DNA from: Massilia norwichensis
GTDB lineage: Bacteria; Pseudomonadota; Gammaproteobacteria; Burkholderiales; Burkholderiaceae_D
Reading direction: 5' to 3'
NCBI RefSeq assembly: GCF_024753245.1
Contig: NZ_JANUGX010000029.1
Coordinates: forward strand, 25,688-89,687
DNA length: 64,000 bases
Shown here: one piece after another, positions 44,637 to 53,028 of the stretch
How the letters are laid out: every line of letters begins with the position of its first letter
Position numbering within the stretch: position 1 is the first letter of the stretch
The notes under the pieces: model-generated
What the model saw: only the letters and a program-made list of their open reading frames with translations
Database searches by the model: none
Told to the model about the DNA's origin: nothing
Position numbers and translations under genes: made by a program

Positions 44637-45068
44637 GTGCCGCCCGCCGACATCCCTCTCTTCATCTACGCCCTGATGCTGCACGGCCTGATCGGCGGAC
44701 TGGACGTGTTCGTCAACCACGAGCTGCTGGCCAGGTTGCCGCGTCAGGCCTGGGCGGCGCCGGAGCAGCGCATGCACAGCGCGCGCGATGTCGTCGTCGA
44801 AGGCGATACCCGGGTCTTGCCGAAGCCGGAGCGGGTGCTGCACCTGTTCCTGTTCATGAACCTGGGGGCGCTGCTGGTGCTGGTGGGACAAATGGTGTAT
44901 GGCTGGCATGCCTTGCCGGACGGGATACAGCCCACCGATTACGGCTGGGCGAGCTGGGTACTCAGTACGATGGGCATCGGTGCCTTGGTATGGGCGATCC
45001 GGGACGGCCTTGTAGGGTGGGCACACCGTGCCCACGATACTGCCCACCCCACCGATCAGAAGCTGTAG
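44637..45068 (+). CDS. small membrane protein with a REP-encoded C-terminus
   Basis: 143 residues from a GTG at 44637 (AAGGGAAA upstream). Three hydrophobic helices; the opening YALMLHGLIGGLDVFVNHELLARLP and MHSARDVV are conserved-type. The last about 20 residues (GWAHRAHDTAHPTDQKL) are read through a REP-like palindrome at 45012-45050, so the ancestral stop was probably lost or displaced. The stop overlaps the end of the convergent TonB receptor gene by 13 bases. Function unknown. Confidence 0.7.
   Translation: MPPADIPLFIYALMLHGLIGGLDVFVNHELLARLPRQAWAAPEQRMHSARDVVVEGDTRVLPKPERVLHLFLFMNLGALLVLVGQMVYGWHALPDGIQPTDYGWASWVLSTMGIGALVWAIRDGLVGWAHRAHDTAHPTDQKL
45012..45050. repeat. REP-like palindrome inside the 3' end of a coding region
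   Basis: GTAGGGTGGGCAC and GTGCCCAC pair, with a further TGCCCACCCC copy. Same family as 39176, 54751 and 63948. It overlaps the end of the membrane protein gene. Confidence 0.75.
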
Positions 45069-47563
45069 TTCGCCCGCGCGTAGATATACCGGCCACCGGT
45101 GCCGAACGGCGTGTAGTTGGCGAACGGCGTATTGCTGGTCGTATTCAGCGACGGCGGCAGCGTCTCCGAGTACTGGTCGAACAGGTTGTCCACACCCAGG
45201 GCCAGGTTGATCTTCGGCGTCAGCGCGACACGGCCTTCCAGGTCGACCAGGGTCTTGGCGCCCAGCTCGAAGTCGAAGGCTTGCGTCGTGCCCGGCGACA
45301 GCACCTCGCCGTAGCGGGTCGCGCGTGCAGTCAGCCCCCATTGCGCCAGCTTCCAGTTGACGCTGGCCGTGATCTTGTTCTTCGGCTGTCCCTTCTCCAT
45401 GGTCAGCACGTTCAGGCGGTCGAACAATACCGGCGCCGGGTTCAGCGCCGCCAGCTGGGCCGTGGTCGGCACCTTTTCGACCTTGGTGCGGTTGAAGTTG
45501 CCGGCCAGGGTGAAGTCGAAACGGCCGCTGCTGCCCAGGTTCAGCGGGTAGTTGGCGACGATGTCCACGCCTTCGGTCTTGGTGTCGACGCCGTTGATGA
45601 AGAAGCGGCCGCCGCCCACGCCGGTGAAGCCGCGCGAGACGATGTAGTTGCGCACCGCTGCCGAGGTCAGGTTCTCCGACAGGACGATGCGGTCGGTCAC
45701 GTCGATGCGGTAGGCGTCGACCGTCACGGTCAGCGGATCGAAACGCATCACCGCGCCGATCGAGACGTTCTTCGACTTCTCGGCCTTCAGCGGCTGGGCG
45801 CCGAGCGCCACCGCGACCGGGTCGGTCGGCTTGAAGGTCGTGATCTCGAACGGCACGCCGTTGATGAAGTTGGTCGAGGTCGAGGTGAAGTTCTGCTGCT
45901 GCAGCGAAGGCGCGCGGAAACCGTTCTGCAGCGCGCCGCGCAGGGCGAAGGTTTTACTGAAGTCGAAGCGCGCCGACAGCTTGCCGGACAGGTTGCTGCC
46001 GAAGTCCGAGTAATGCTCGCCGCGCACCGCCGCCGACAGCAGCAGCTGGTCGGTGACGTTCGCCTCGAGGTCGACGAAGGCGCCGACCGCGTTGCGGTGG
46101 GCGTCGGTTTCGTTGGCTGGACGGAAGCCCGGGAACACCTGGGCGCCCGGCGCCGCCGGGGTGCCGTTGGCCAGCACCTCGCCGCCGTAGCGGTAGGAGT
46201 CCGGTTCGCCGGCGTTCAGCTGATAACCCTCGCGGCGCGCCTCGATGCCGACCGCGACGTTCAGCGGCGAGGCCAGCGAGGGCATGTCGACCTTGCGCAC
46301 GCCGGTCAGGTTCAGCACCGTCTGGTCGTAGCCGAAGCCGCCGGCATCGAACACGGTCTTGCTGGACGCGCCGATCGAGCGGTTCAGGGTGTTCTGGATT
46401 TCATAATCCATCTTGTTCTTGCCGTAGACGATGGACGCGTCCATGTCCCAGGCGCCCAGCGTCCAGGTCACGCCGCCGGCGGCGCTGTAGTCGTCCACGG
46501 TCGGGGCGATGATCGGCAGGAAGCCGTTCGGGTAGATCGAGGGGATGTTGCGCACGTCCTGCGGGGTGCGGAAGTAGCCGGCCGAACGGGCGTCGCGGTT
46601 CTGGTAGCTGGCCCAGCCGTAGATCTTGACGTCGCCGCTGAGGTTGTTGCCGGCGTTGACGAACAGGGTCGACTGCTTCACTTCCGGCTCGCCGTACCAG
46701 GCGTCGAAGCGGTTGATGGTCAGCTCGCGCGGATCGTAAGCGGTGCCGATCTTCGGATACAGCTGGCGCATGTCGTAGCCGGCGCGTTCGGTGTGTTCCT
46801 GGTTCTTGTATTCGGCGGCCAGGGTGACGTAGCCACTCTCGCCCCACGGCAGGCCCTTCCAGGCGCTGACGGTGGTGGTCTGGCCGTCGGTGCGCTTGCG
46901 CGAATTCGGCGCGGTCCAGGTGGCGCCGGCCGGTGCGACATCGTTCAGCAAGTCGTATTCGGTCTTGTGCAGGCCATACACGACGGTGCCCTCGCCACCG
47001 CTGCGGTCGGTGCGCAGGCGGACGTTGACCACGCCGGAAATCGCATCCGAGCCGTACTGGGCGGCGGCGCCGTCACGCAGCACCTCGATGGTCTTAACCA
47101 TGGCCGATGGGATGGTATTCAGGTCGACCGCCGCCGAACCGCGGCCGATGCTGCCGTTCAGGTTCACCAGCGACGAAGCATGGCGGCGCTTCGAATTGAC
47201 CAGCACCAGCGACTGGTCCGGTGCCATGCCGCGCAGCGTGGCCGGGCGGATGGTGTCAGTGCCGTCGGTCAGCGAAGGGCGTGGGAAGTTCAGGGAAGGC
47301 AGGGCGACCGACAAAGCCTGGTTCAGCTCGGTGGAACCGGTGGTTTTGAGGGTCTCGGCGGAGATGATGTCGACCGGCGAAGCGGTGTCCAGCGCAGTGC
47401 GGTTGGCGACCCGGGTACCGGTGACGACCACGGTGGCGGCATTGCCCGGCGTGGCGCTGGCGCTGGCGGTGTCGCCGGTTTCCTGGGCTTGGGCGGCGCC
47501 TGCGAACAGGGAAGCAATCGACAGGGCGACCAGGGTTTTTTGCGGTGCAAATCCTTGTTTCAT
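45056..47563 (-). CDS. TonB-dependent outer-membrane receptor
   Basis: 835 residues with a signal peptide (cut near GAAQAQE). The plug domain has VVVTGTRVANRTALDTASPVDII, RGMAPDQSLVLVNSKRRHASS and EVLRDGAAAQYGSDAISGVVN; the barrel ends with an aromatic C-terminus (YARANYSF). There is no N-terminal secretin/STN signalling domain, so it is not a transducer. Substrate unknown; no TonB/ExbB or ABC genes are adjacent. Confidence 0.94.
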   Translation of the reverse strand: MKQGFAPQKTLVALSIASLFAGAAQAQETGDTASASATPGNAATVVVTGTRVANRTALDTASPVDIISAETLKTTGSTELNQALSVALPSLNFPRPSLTDGTDTIRPATLRGMAPDQSLVLVNSKRRHASSLVNLNGSIGRGSAAVDLNTIPSAMVKTIEVLRDGAAAQYGSDAISGVVNVRLRTDRSGGEGTVVYGLHKTEYDLLNDVAPAGATWTAPNSRKRTDGQTTTVSAWKGLPWGESGYVTLAAEYKNQEHTERAGYDMRQLYPKIGTAYDPRELTINRFDAWYGEPEVKQSTLFVNAGNNLSGDVKIYGWASYQNRDARSAGYFRTPQDVRNIPSIYPNGFLPIIAPTVDDYSAAGGVTWTLGAWDMDASIVYGKNKMDYEIQNTLNRSIGASSKTVFDAGGFGYDQTVLNLTGVRKVDMPSLASPLNVAVGIEARREGYQLNAGEPDSYRYGGEVLANGTPAAPGAQVFPGFRPANETDAHRNAVGAFVDLEANVTDQLLLSAAVRGEHYSDFGSNLSGKLSARFDFSKTFALRGALQNGFRAPSLQQQNFTSTSTNFINGVPFEITTFKPTDPVAVALGAQPLKAEKSKNVSIGAVMRFDPLTVTVDAYRIDVTDRIVLSENLTSAAVRNYIVSRGFTGVGGGRFFINGVDTKTEGVDIVANYPLNLGSSGRFDFTLAGNFNRTKVEKVPTTAQLAALNPAPVLFDRLNVLTMEKGQPKNKITASVNWKLAQWGLTARATRYGEVLSPGTTQAFDFELGAKTLVDLEGRVALTPKINLALGVDNLFDQYSETLPPSLNTTSNTPFANYTPFGTGGRYIYARANYSF

Positions 47564-47686
47564 CTCTTGTTCCTGCTTGTTGGGATGTCAACGATACTGT
47601 TCCGCAGGTTTATCGTTGTCAATTAACCCAACTTGTAGAGATGTAATTACGCAACATTGCGCGTATGTCAGGAAACTGTAAGCAAC

Positions 47687-47774
47687 ACGTCGTTTCCCCG
47701 CCACCACCCGTCGTTCCCGCCACCACCCGTCGTTCCCGCCACCACCACGTCGTTCCCGCGAAAGCGGGAACCCA
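47687..47774. repeat. degenerate REP-like element with tandem 19-base units
   Basis: CGTCGTTCCCGC units repeat three to four times separated by CACCAC, ending in CGTCGTTCCCGCGAAAGCGGGAACCC, which forms a hairpin. Related to the 7549 repeat. It lies in the 225-base gap between the TonB receptor and DUF808 genes; nothing else is seen there. Confidence 0.7.
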
Positions 47775-47788
47775 TACGTCGCGTGCGT

Positions 47789-48721
47789 TTAATGCTTCCC
47801 GCGCAAGCGCTGAACGATCGTCACCCCCAGCAGCACGACAGCGCCGATAATCACCCCGGCCACCGCATCGATCAGGGTCGGCGTCACCGCTGCCAGCAGA
47901 CCGCCGACCAGCGGCACGCCGGACACCGCATGCGCCGCGCCCTCCGCCAGGTGGTGCAACGGCTCGACGGCATGGCCGATGATGCCGCCGCCGACCATGA
48001 ACATGGCGACCGTGCCGATCACCGACAGCGCCTTCATCAGGCGCGGCGCGGCGGCCAGCAGCAGGTTGCCGATCGCGCGCGTGGCGGCGCCGCTCTTGCG
48101 GCTCAGGTAGAGGCCGAGGTCGTCGATCTTGACGATGCCGGCGACGATGCCGTAGACCCCGATCGTCATCGCCACCGCCACCGCGACCAGCGCCGCGACC
48201 TGGGCGCCGAAGGAAGCGCCCTGCTCGTTGACCACGCCCAGCGAGATCACGATGATTTCCGCCGACAGGATGAAGTCGGTGCGCACCGCACCCTTGATCT
48301 TCTCCTTTTCGACTTCGCGCATGTCGGCCTTGGCCGCCAGCGCCGTCGCCAGCTCTTCTTCGTGGGCGGCATCCTCGGCGCTGCTGTGCAGGAATTTGTG
48401 GGCCAGCTTCTCGAAGCCCTCGAAGCAGAGGTAGGCGCCGCCCACCATCAGCAGCGGCGTGATCGCCTGCGGCAGGAAGGCCGAGATCGCCAGCGCGGCC
48501 GGCACCAGGATCGCCTTGTTCTTCAGCGAGCCGACCCCGACCGCCCATACCACCGGCAATTCGCGGTCGGCGTTCACGCCGGTTACCTGCTGGGCATTCA
48601 GGGCCAGGTCGTCGCCGAGTACCCCGGCGGTCTTCTTGGCTGCCACCTTGCTCATCAGGGCAACGTCGTCGAGCACGCTGGCGATGTCGTCGATTAACGC
48701 TAATAAACTACCTGCAGCCAT
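47789..48721 (-). CDS. DUF808-family inner-membrane protein
   Basis: 310 residues from the ATG at 48721 (GGAGG upstream). Family start AAGSLLALIDDIASVLDDVALMSKVAAKKTAGVLGDDLALNAQQV, with ELPVVWAVGVGSLKNKAILVPAAL. Several membrane helices follow. The relative in E. coli is YedI; function is unknown. It is monocistronic. Confidence 0.93.
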   Translation of the reverse strand: MAAGSLLALIDDIASVLDDVALMSKVAAKKTAGVLGDDLALNAQQVTGVNADRELPVVWAVGVGSLKNKAILVPAALAISAFLPQAITPLLMVGGAYLCFEGFEKLAHKFLHSSAEDAAHEEELATALAAKADMREVEKEKIKGAVRTDFILSAEIIVISLGVVNEQGASFGAQVAALVAVAVAMTIGVYGIVAGIVKIDDLGLYLSRKSGAATRAIGNLLLAAAPRLMKALSVIGTVAMFMVGGGIIGHAVEPLHHLAEGAAHAVSGVPLVGGLLAAVTPTLIDAVAGVIIGAVVLLGVTIVQRLRGKH

Positions 48722-48916
48722 TGTTCTGCCTCCAATATCAAGATGGCCACATCTTAACTGAGGCGTCATGACATCCTCACACGGTTCAGACGCGTTTTTT
48801 GCGTTTCATCCCTGAAAATCTGCATCTCGTCGCTTTCCGGCAGAGGCATCGTGCCGGCCTACGTATAGTGACAACATTGGCTGCGGTACAGCAGCCTTGC
48901 CGACGAAGGAGATGCC

Positions 48917-49144
48917 ATGACCACCAATTTCGCCAATTTCGCCAAGCTCGAGCTGCCGGTCGCGCCGCGCCGCCGGGCCCGTCCGCCGAAGCGCAAGACC
49001 CGCATCACGATCTACCTCGACGATGAAGTGCTGGACGAGTTCCGCTCGCGCGCCGAGCGCACCGGCACCGGCTACCAGACCCTGATCAACGCCGCCCTGC
49101 GCACCCGCCTGGCTGTGCAGGAGGCACCGCTCACGCCCGCCTGA
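48917..49144 (+). CDS. BrnA-like antitoxin, no toxin partner seen
   Basis: 75 residues with AAGGAG upstream. A short N-terminal tail is followed by a ribbon-helix-helix (RITIYLDDEVLDEFRSRAERTGTGYQTLINAALR), the C-terminal BrnA form. BrnA antitoxins bind the RelE-like BrnT toxin and repress their own operon. No BrnT-like gene lies on either side; the next gene downstream is HU. It may be an orphan regulator. Confidence 0.8.
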   Translation: MTTNFANFAKLELPVAPRRRARPPKRKTRITIYLDDEVLDEFRSRAERTGTGYQTLINAALRTRLAVQEAPLTPA

Positions 49145-49210
49145 CCCCGCCCAAAACGCAGAAAGCCCGCCACGACAGGGCGTACGCGAAGCGTGCGTCT
49201 TGCCTGGAGA

Positions 49211-49239
49211 TTACACTGGGCAATTAATTATGCTAATCT
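49211..49239 (+). promoter_or_regulatory. sigma-70-like promoter of the HU gene
   Basis: TTACAC (49211-49216), a 17-base spacer, TAATCT (49234-49239), then 26 bases to the ATG. A partial hairpin before it (AAAGCCCG...) may separate it from the antitoxin gene. Confidence 0.55.
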
Positions 49240-49265
49240 TCCGGCTCTTTCAACCCGGAGGATTT

Positions 49266-49550
49266 ATGAAAAAAGGCGAACTGATCGCTGAATTTGCGAA
49301 GCGTACCGAAATGTCGGGTGCCGCTGCCAACGAAGCAGTCAACACCATCATCGACATCATCACCGAGCGCCTGAAAAAGGGCGACACGGTCGGTATCACC
49401 GGCTTCGGCACGTTCTCGATCACCAAGCGCGCTGCCCGTAAAGGCCGCAACCCGGCAACCGGTGAAGTCATCAAGATCGCCGCATCGAAGACCCCGCGCT
49501 TCGCTGCCGGTGCGACCCTGAAGGCCGCCGTCAACCCGAAGAAGAAGTAA
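49266..49550 (+). CDS. HU-family DNA-binding protein
   Basis: 94 residues from the ATG at 49266 with GGAGG upstream. It opens MKKGELIAEFAKRTEMSG and contains the DNA-binding arm GRNPATGEVIKIAASKTPRFAAG, the HU/IHF signature. The conserved N-terminal ending (KKK) and GFGTFSITKRAARKGRNP are HU-like, without IHF-type features. It binds and bends DNA nonspecifically. Confidence 0.95.
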   Translation: MKKGELIAEFAKRTEMSGAAANEAVNTIIDIITERLKKGDTVGITGFGTFSITKRAARKGRNPATGEVIKIAASKTPRFAAGATLKAAVNPKKK

Positions 49551-49643
49551 GCTGTATCTCCGCGGCGGGCCGCAGTCCGGTAGCATGCCGGTTCCTGCGC
49601 CCTGCCCGTCCCCATTTCCGCATCACCCCTATTCTCCTTTCCC

Positions 49644-50279
49644 ATGCTGCTCTCCACCTGGATCGCGTTCGTCATCGCCGGTGTCCTGATTGCCATTTCT
49701 CCCGGTTCCGGCGCTGTGCTGTCGATGTCGCACGGCCTTGCCTACGGCCTCAAGAAGGCCAGCGCCACCGTGCTGGGATTGCAGCTGGGCCTGATCCTGG
49801 TGCTGGTCATCGCCGGCGCCGGCGTCGGCTCGCTGGTGCTGGCCTCCGAGTCCGTGTTCACCGCCGTGAAGATCGCCGGCGCGCTGTACCTGATCTGGCT
49901 GGGCATCGGCCAGTGGCGCGCCAAGGCCAAGGCGAGTGGCGTGCCGACCGCCGGCCTGGCCGCCCATCCCTCGTTCCGCCAGCGCGTGCTGACCGGCTTC
50001 CTGACCAACGCCACCAACCCCAAAGGGATCATCTTCATGGTCGCGGTGCTGCCCCAGTTCATCTCGAAGGACGGCTCGATGCTGCTGCAGCTCGCCATCC
50101 TGGGCGTCACCATGGTCACCATCGACACCACCGTGATGCACGGCTACGCCTTCCTGGCCTCGTCGATGCAGCGCTTCTTCCGCGACGAACACGCGGTCAA
50201 GATGCAGAACCGTTTCTTCGGCGCGGTGCTGATGGTGATGGGCTGCCTGCTGTTTTTGGTAAAACGTGGCCACGGTTGA
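49644..50279 (+). CDS. LysE/RhtB-family translocator
   Basis: 211 residues, six membrane helices, with the family motif SPGSGAVLSMSHGLAYGLKKA and the NATNPKGIIFMVAVLPQF loop. These export homoserine, threonine or other neutral amino acids and lactones. There is no good ribosome site before ATG 49644, but no better in-frame start. The DUF6600 gene follows at 116 bases. Confidence 0.92.
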   Translation: MLLSTWIAFVIAGVLIAISPGSGAVLSMSHGLAYGLKKASATVLGLQLGLILVLVIAGAGVGSLVLASESVFTAVKIAGALYLIWLGIGQWRAKAKASGVPTAGLAAHPSFRQRVLTGFLTNATNPKGIIFMVAVLPQFISKDGSMLLQLAILGVTMVTIDTTVMHGYAFLASSMQRFFRDEHAVKMQNRFFGAVLMVMGCLLFLVKRGHG

Positions 50280-50394
50280 GCTTTGTATCGTCAATAGCTG
50301 TTTCGCAACGATTTGTAACGGCTGTCGGCGCCACTGGTCCCTGTCGCGTTGTTTACTGGTAAAACCTAACAACAATCCACGCTGGAGACATGCG

Positions 50395-52590
50395 ATGTCC
50401 AATCCGATCCTGAAGACGGCCCTGGCGCTGGCCTTTACCACCCTGTCCGCGCTGGCCGTGGCGGCGGACGAACCCCCGGCGCGCGTCGGCCGCATCGCGC
50501 TGACCCAGGGCATCGTCAGCATCGGCGGCGACGTCGGCGCCGAGATGAACCCGACCCAGGTCAACTGGCCGGTCACTTCCGGCAATATGGTCACCACCGG
50601 CCTCGGCGCCCGCACCGAGCTGCGGGTCGGCTCGACCTCGATCCGCCTGGACGGCGATTCCTCGCTCGAAATCATCGAACTCGACGACGACAGCATCCGC
50701 CTGCGCCTGCACTACGGCAGCGCCAGCGTGCGCGTGCTGAACCCGGACGTGCTGCGTGGCTTCGAGCTGGTCACGCCGCAGGCACGCGTGCGTCTGCAGG
50801 AGCCGGGCCGGGTGCGCGTCGATACCGAACGCGTGCGCGACACCAGCGCGGTCAGCGTGTTCGCCGGCATGGCGCTGGTCGAATCGGGCGGCTCGCAGCT
50901 GGCGGTGCGCGCCGGCAAACGCCTTGACGTGACCGACGACGACATGCGCACCGCCAGCGCGGTGCAGGATGCCTTCGACAGCTGGTCGGCCTCGCGTGAC
51001 CGGATCGAGGACAACGCGGCATCGAGCCGCTACGTGACGGCCGAGATGACCGGCTACGAAGACCTCGACCGCTACGGCAGCTGGCGCGCCGACAGCGAAT
51101 ACGGCCCGCTGTGGACGCCGCAGGTGGCCAGCGACTGGGTGCCCTACCGCGACGGCAGCTGGACCTGGATCGACCCCTGGGGCTGGACCTGGGTCGACAA
51201 CGCGCCCTGGGGCTATGCCCCCTTCCACTACGGCCGCTGGGTCTTCGTGAACAATCGCTGGGCCTGGGCCCCGGGCAGCCGCGCCGAACGGCTGGTGTGG
51301 GCGCCGGCGCTGGTCGGCTGGGTCGGCGGCGCCGGCTGGGACATCACCTTCCGCGACCGCAGCCGCCGTCCCGGCTTCGGCTGGTACCCGCTGTCGCCGC
51401 ACGACCGCTATGTGCCGTCCTACCACGTGTCCGCAGACCGCCTGCGCTGGCTGAACAACCATGTGCGTCCCGATCCGCGCCGCGGCCGCGATTACCGCCC
51501 GCACGGCCTGACCGTGGTGCCGCAGGACCGCTTCGGCCCTGGCGGCCGGGTCAACGTGCCGCGCGCGCCGCTCGCCACCGTGCCCCCTAGCCTGGTGCAC
51601 AACGGCCAGAACATCGGCATCCCGCCGGCCAGCGCCCCGCCGGCGCCGCCCGGCCGTCCGCACCGCGGTGCGCCGTCCGATCGTGCCGATCGCAACGGTG
51701 ACCGCGACGGCGGACTGGGGCGCCCAGACCGGCTGCAGAGCGGCCGCATCGAGACCGGCCGTGCCGACCGCGACGGCGACCGCGACGGCGGACCGGGCAA
51801 GCCGGACCGCTTCGACCGTTCGCAAAGCGGCCGCATCGAGACCGCGCGCGTCGACCGCGACGGTTTTGCGCGCCAGCGTCCGCCGGTACAGCAGCAGGCC
51901 CCGGGCCTGGTGCCGGTGCCGCCGCCGGTCAAGGCCCAGCCGGTGGTGAGCCCGACGCCGCACATCGCACCGACGCCGCAGCCGCTGACCGGCAACATGC
52001 CGCCCGTGCAGCAGCCGCCGAACCAGGGCTGGCAGCGCCCGGACCGCCGCGACTGGAACGGCTTCGACCGCGACCGCCGCGACGGCCGCGGCAACGACGA
52101 GCCGCGTCGCGAACGCCGGGACGATGAGCGCCGCGATGAGGAGCGCCGTGGCGACGACCGCCGCGAGCGCCGCCAGCCGCCGGTATCGATGGCAGCGCCG
52201 GCCGCGCCGGTCCAGCAGACGCCCGTGATGGTGATGCCGCAGCCGGCATCGCCGCCCGCATCACAGCCTTCCTCGCAGCCTGCTTTGCAGCCGATGGCGG
52301 AAGCGCGCTTCGAGCGTCCGCATCGCGGCGATGGCGAGCGCGGCCGGGAAGCGCCGCAGCGCTTTGCAGCGCCTACGCCTGCGCCTACGCCTGCCCCCGC
52401 GCCGGTCGCCGCACCGGCACCGGCACGTGCCCCCGCGCCGGTTGCTGCACCCGCACCTGCGCCGGCCCCGGTCGCGCGCCCTGCGCCGCCGCCACCGCAG
52501 CCGCAAGCGAGCGCGCCGCCGCGCCCGGCACCTGCGCGGGCCGAGGAACGCCGCGGCGGCGGCGAGCACGGCCGCCAATCCGAGCGCTGA
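50395..52590 (+). CDS. FecR-like/DUF6600 exported protein with Arg/Asp- and Pro/Ala-rich tail
   Basis: 731 residues from the ATG at 50395 (GGAG upstream, eight bases). A signal peptide ends near VAADE. A FecR-like beta domain follows (RIALTQGIVSIGG to about 185), then Trp-rich repeats (YGSWRADSEYGPLWTPQV, DGSWTWIDPWGWTWVDNAPWGYAPFHYGRW) of the DUF6600 type, then a long disordered tail: RPDR/SGRIET repeats, Arg/Asp blocks (about 560-640) and Pro-Ala repeats to the end. Likely a periplasmic or surface structural protein. The tail's low complexity makes length variation between strains likely. Confidence 0.85.
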   Translation: MSNPILKTALALAFTTLSALAVAADEPPARVGRIALTQGIVSIGGDVGAEMNPTQVNWPVTSGNMVTTGLGARTELRVGSTSIRLDGDSSLEIIELDDDSIRLRLHYGSASVRVLNPDVLRGFELVTPQARVRLQEPGRVRVDTERVRDTSAVSVFAGMALVESGGSQLAVRAGKRLDVTDDDMRTASAVQDAFDSWSASRDRIEDNAASSRYVTAEMTGYEDLDRYGSWRADSEYGPLWTPQVASDWVPYRDGSWTWIDPWGWTWVDNAPWGYAPFHYGRWVFVNNRWAWAPGSRAERLVWAPALVGWVGGAGWDITFRDRSRRPGFGWYPLSPHDRYVPSYHVSADRLRWLNNHVRPDPRRGRDYRPHGLTVVPQDRFGPGGRVNVPRAPLATVPPSLVHNGQNIGIPPASAPPAPPGRPHRGAPSDRADRNGDRDGGLGRPDRLQSGRIETGRADRDGDRDGGPGKPDRFDRSQSGRIETARVDRDGFARQRPPVQQQAPGLVPVPPPVKAQPVVSPTPHIAPTPQPLTGNMPPVQQPPNQGWQRPDRRDWNGFDRDRRDGRGNDEPRRERRDDERRDEERRGDDRRERRQPPVSMAAPAAPVQQTPVMVMPQPASPPASQPSSQPALQPMAEARFERPHRGDGERGREAPQRFAAPTPAPTPAPAPVAAPAPARAPAPVAAPAPAPAPVARPAPPPPQPQASAPPRPAPARAEERRGGGEHGRQSER
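51700..51870 (+). repeat. in-frame tandem repeat in the DUF6600 gene
   Basis: Two imperfect copies of a unit ending CAGAGCGGCCGCATCGAGAC encode RLQSGRIETGRADRDG and RSQSGRIETARVDRDG. It is a coding minisatellite that could expand or contract. Confidence 0.65.
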
Positions 52591-52603
52591 ACCGGTCTGC
52601 TCC

Positions 52604-52626
52604 GGGTTGCGTCAGCGGCGCAACCC
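52604..52626 (+). terminator. hairpin between the DUF6600 gene and ybeD
   Basis: GGGTTGCG pairs with CGCAACCC around TCAGCGG, 13 bases after the stop. No T-run follows, so termination is uncertain; it may instead be a small regulatory fold. Confidence 0.4.
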
Positions 52627-52665
52627 GGACAGATTGGCTACAATGCGGGTTTTACAGGAGTGGCC

Positions 52666-52932
52666 ATGGACCCGAAAGAATCCCTCATCGAATACCCCAG
52701 CGATTTCCCGATCAAGGTGATGGGTGCGACGCATGAGACCTTCGCAACGACCATCCTCGAGCTCATCGTCCTGCACGACCCGACTTTTCATGAAGGCAAG
52801 ATGGAAGTGCGTCCTTCGTCCAAGGGTTCGTACACCGGCCTGACCGTGACCGTGCGCGCGACCAGCCGCGAGATGCTGGACAAGCTCTACACCGAGCTGT
52901 CGAAGCATCCGATGGTCAAAGTCGTCCTCTAA
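52666..52932 (+). CDS. ybeD: YbeD/DUF493 family protein
   Basis: 88 residues, AGGAG five bases before ATG 52666 (a GTG six bases earlier is worse placed). The ferredoxin-like fold matches YbeD: ESLIEYPSDFPIKVMGAT, YTGLTVTVRATSREMLDKLYTELSKHPMVKVVL. In E. coli the gene also sits directly before lipB, and its exact role in lipoate metabolism is unclear. TACAAT at 52639 may be its -10 box. Confidence 0.95.
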   Translation: MDPKESLIEYPSDFPIKVMGATHETFATTILELIVLHDPTFHEGKMEVRPSSKGSYTGLTVTVRATSREMLDKLYTELSKHPMVKVVL

Positions 52933-52988
52933 GCGACACTGAGCAACAGTATTCAGGGGTCCTGCGGGCACGGGACATGAGCCTGGCT

Positions 52989-52994
52989 TATAAT
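52989..52994 (+). promoter_or_regulatory. -10 box TATAAT before lipB
   Basis: A perfect TATAAT 35 bases before the lipB start; the -35 region (about 52966) is poor. The upstream in-frame ATG at 52993 overlaps this box and is therefore unlikely to be the real start. Confidence 0.5.
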
Positions 52995-53028
52995 GTCGAG
53001 GCATTCCATTCCCGTCCCCACAGTTTCC

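Noticed and set aside
44990..47626. 878-codon frame antisense to the TonB receptor gene
   Set aside because: Shadow of the receptor's codon bias; Arg/Val/His-rich product without domain features.
47687..47774. Short tandem repeats considered as a CRISPR array
   Set aside because: Units are 19 bases without unique 25-40 base spacers and no cas gene is present; it fits a degenerate REP element.
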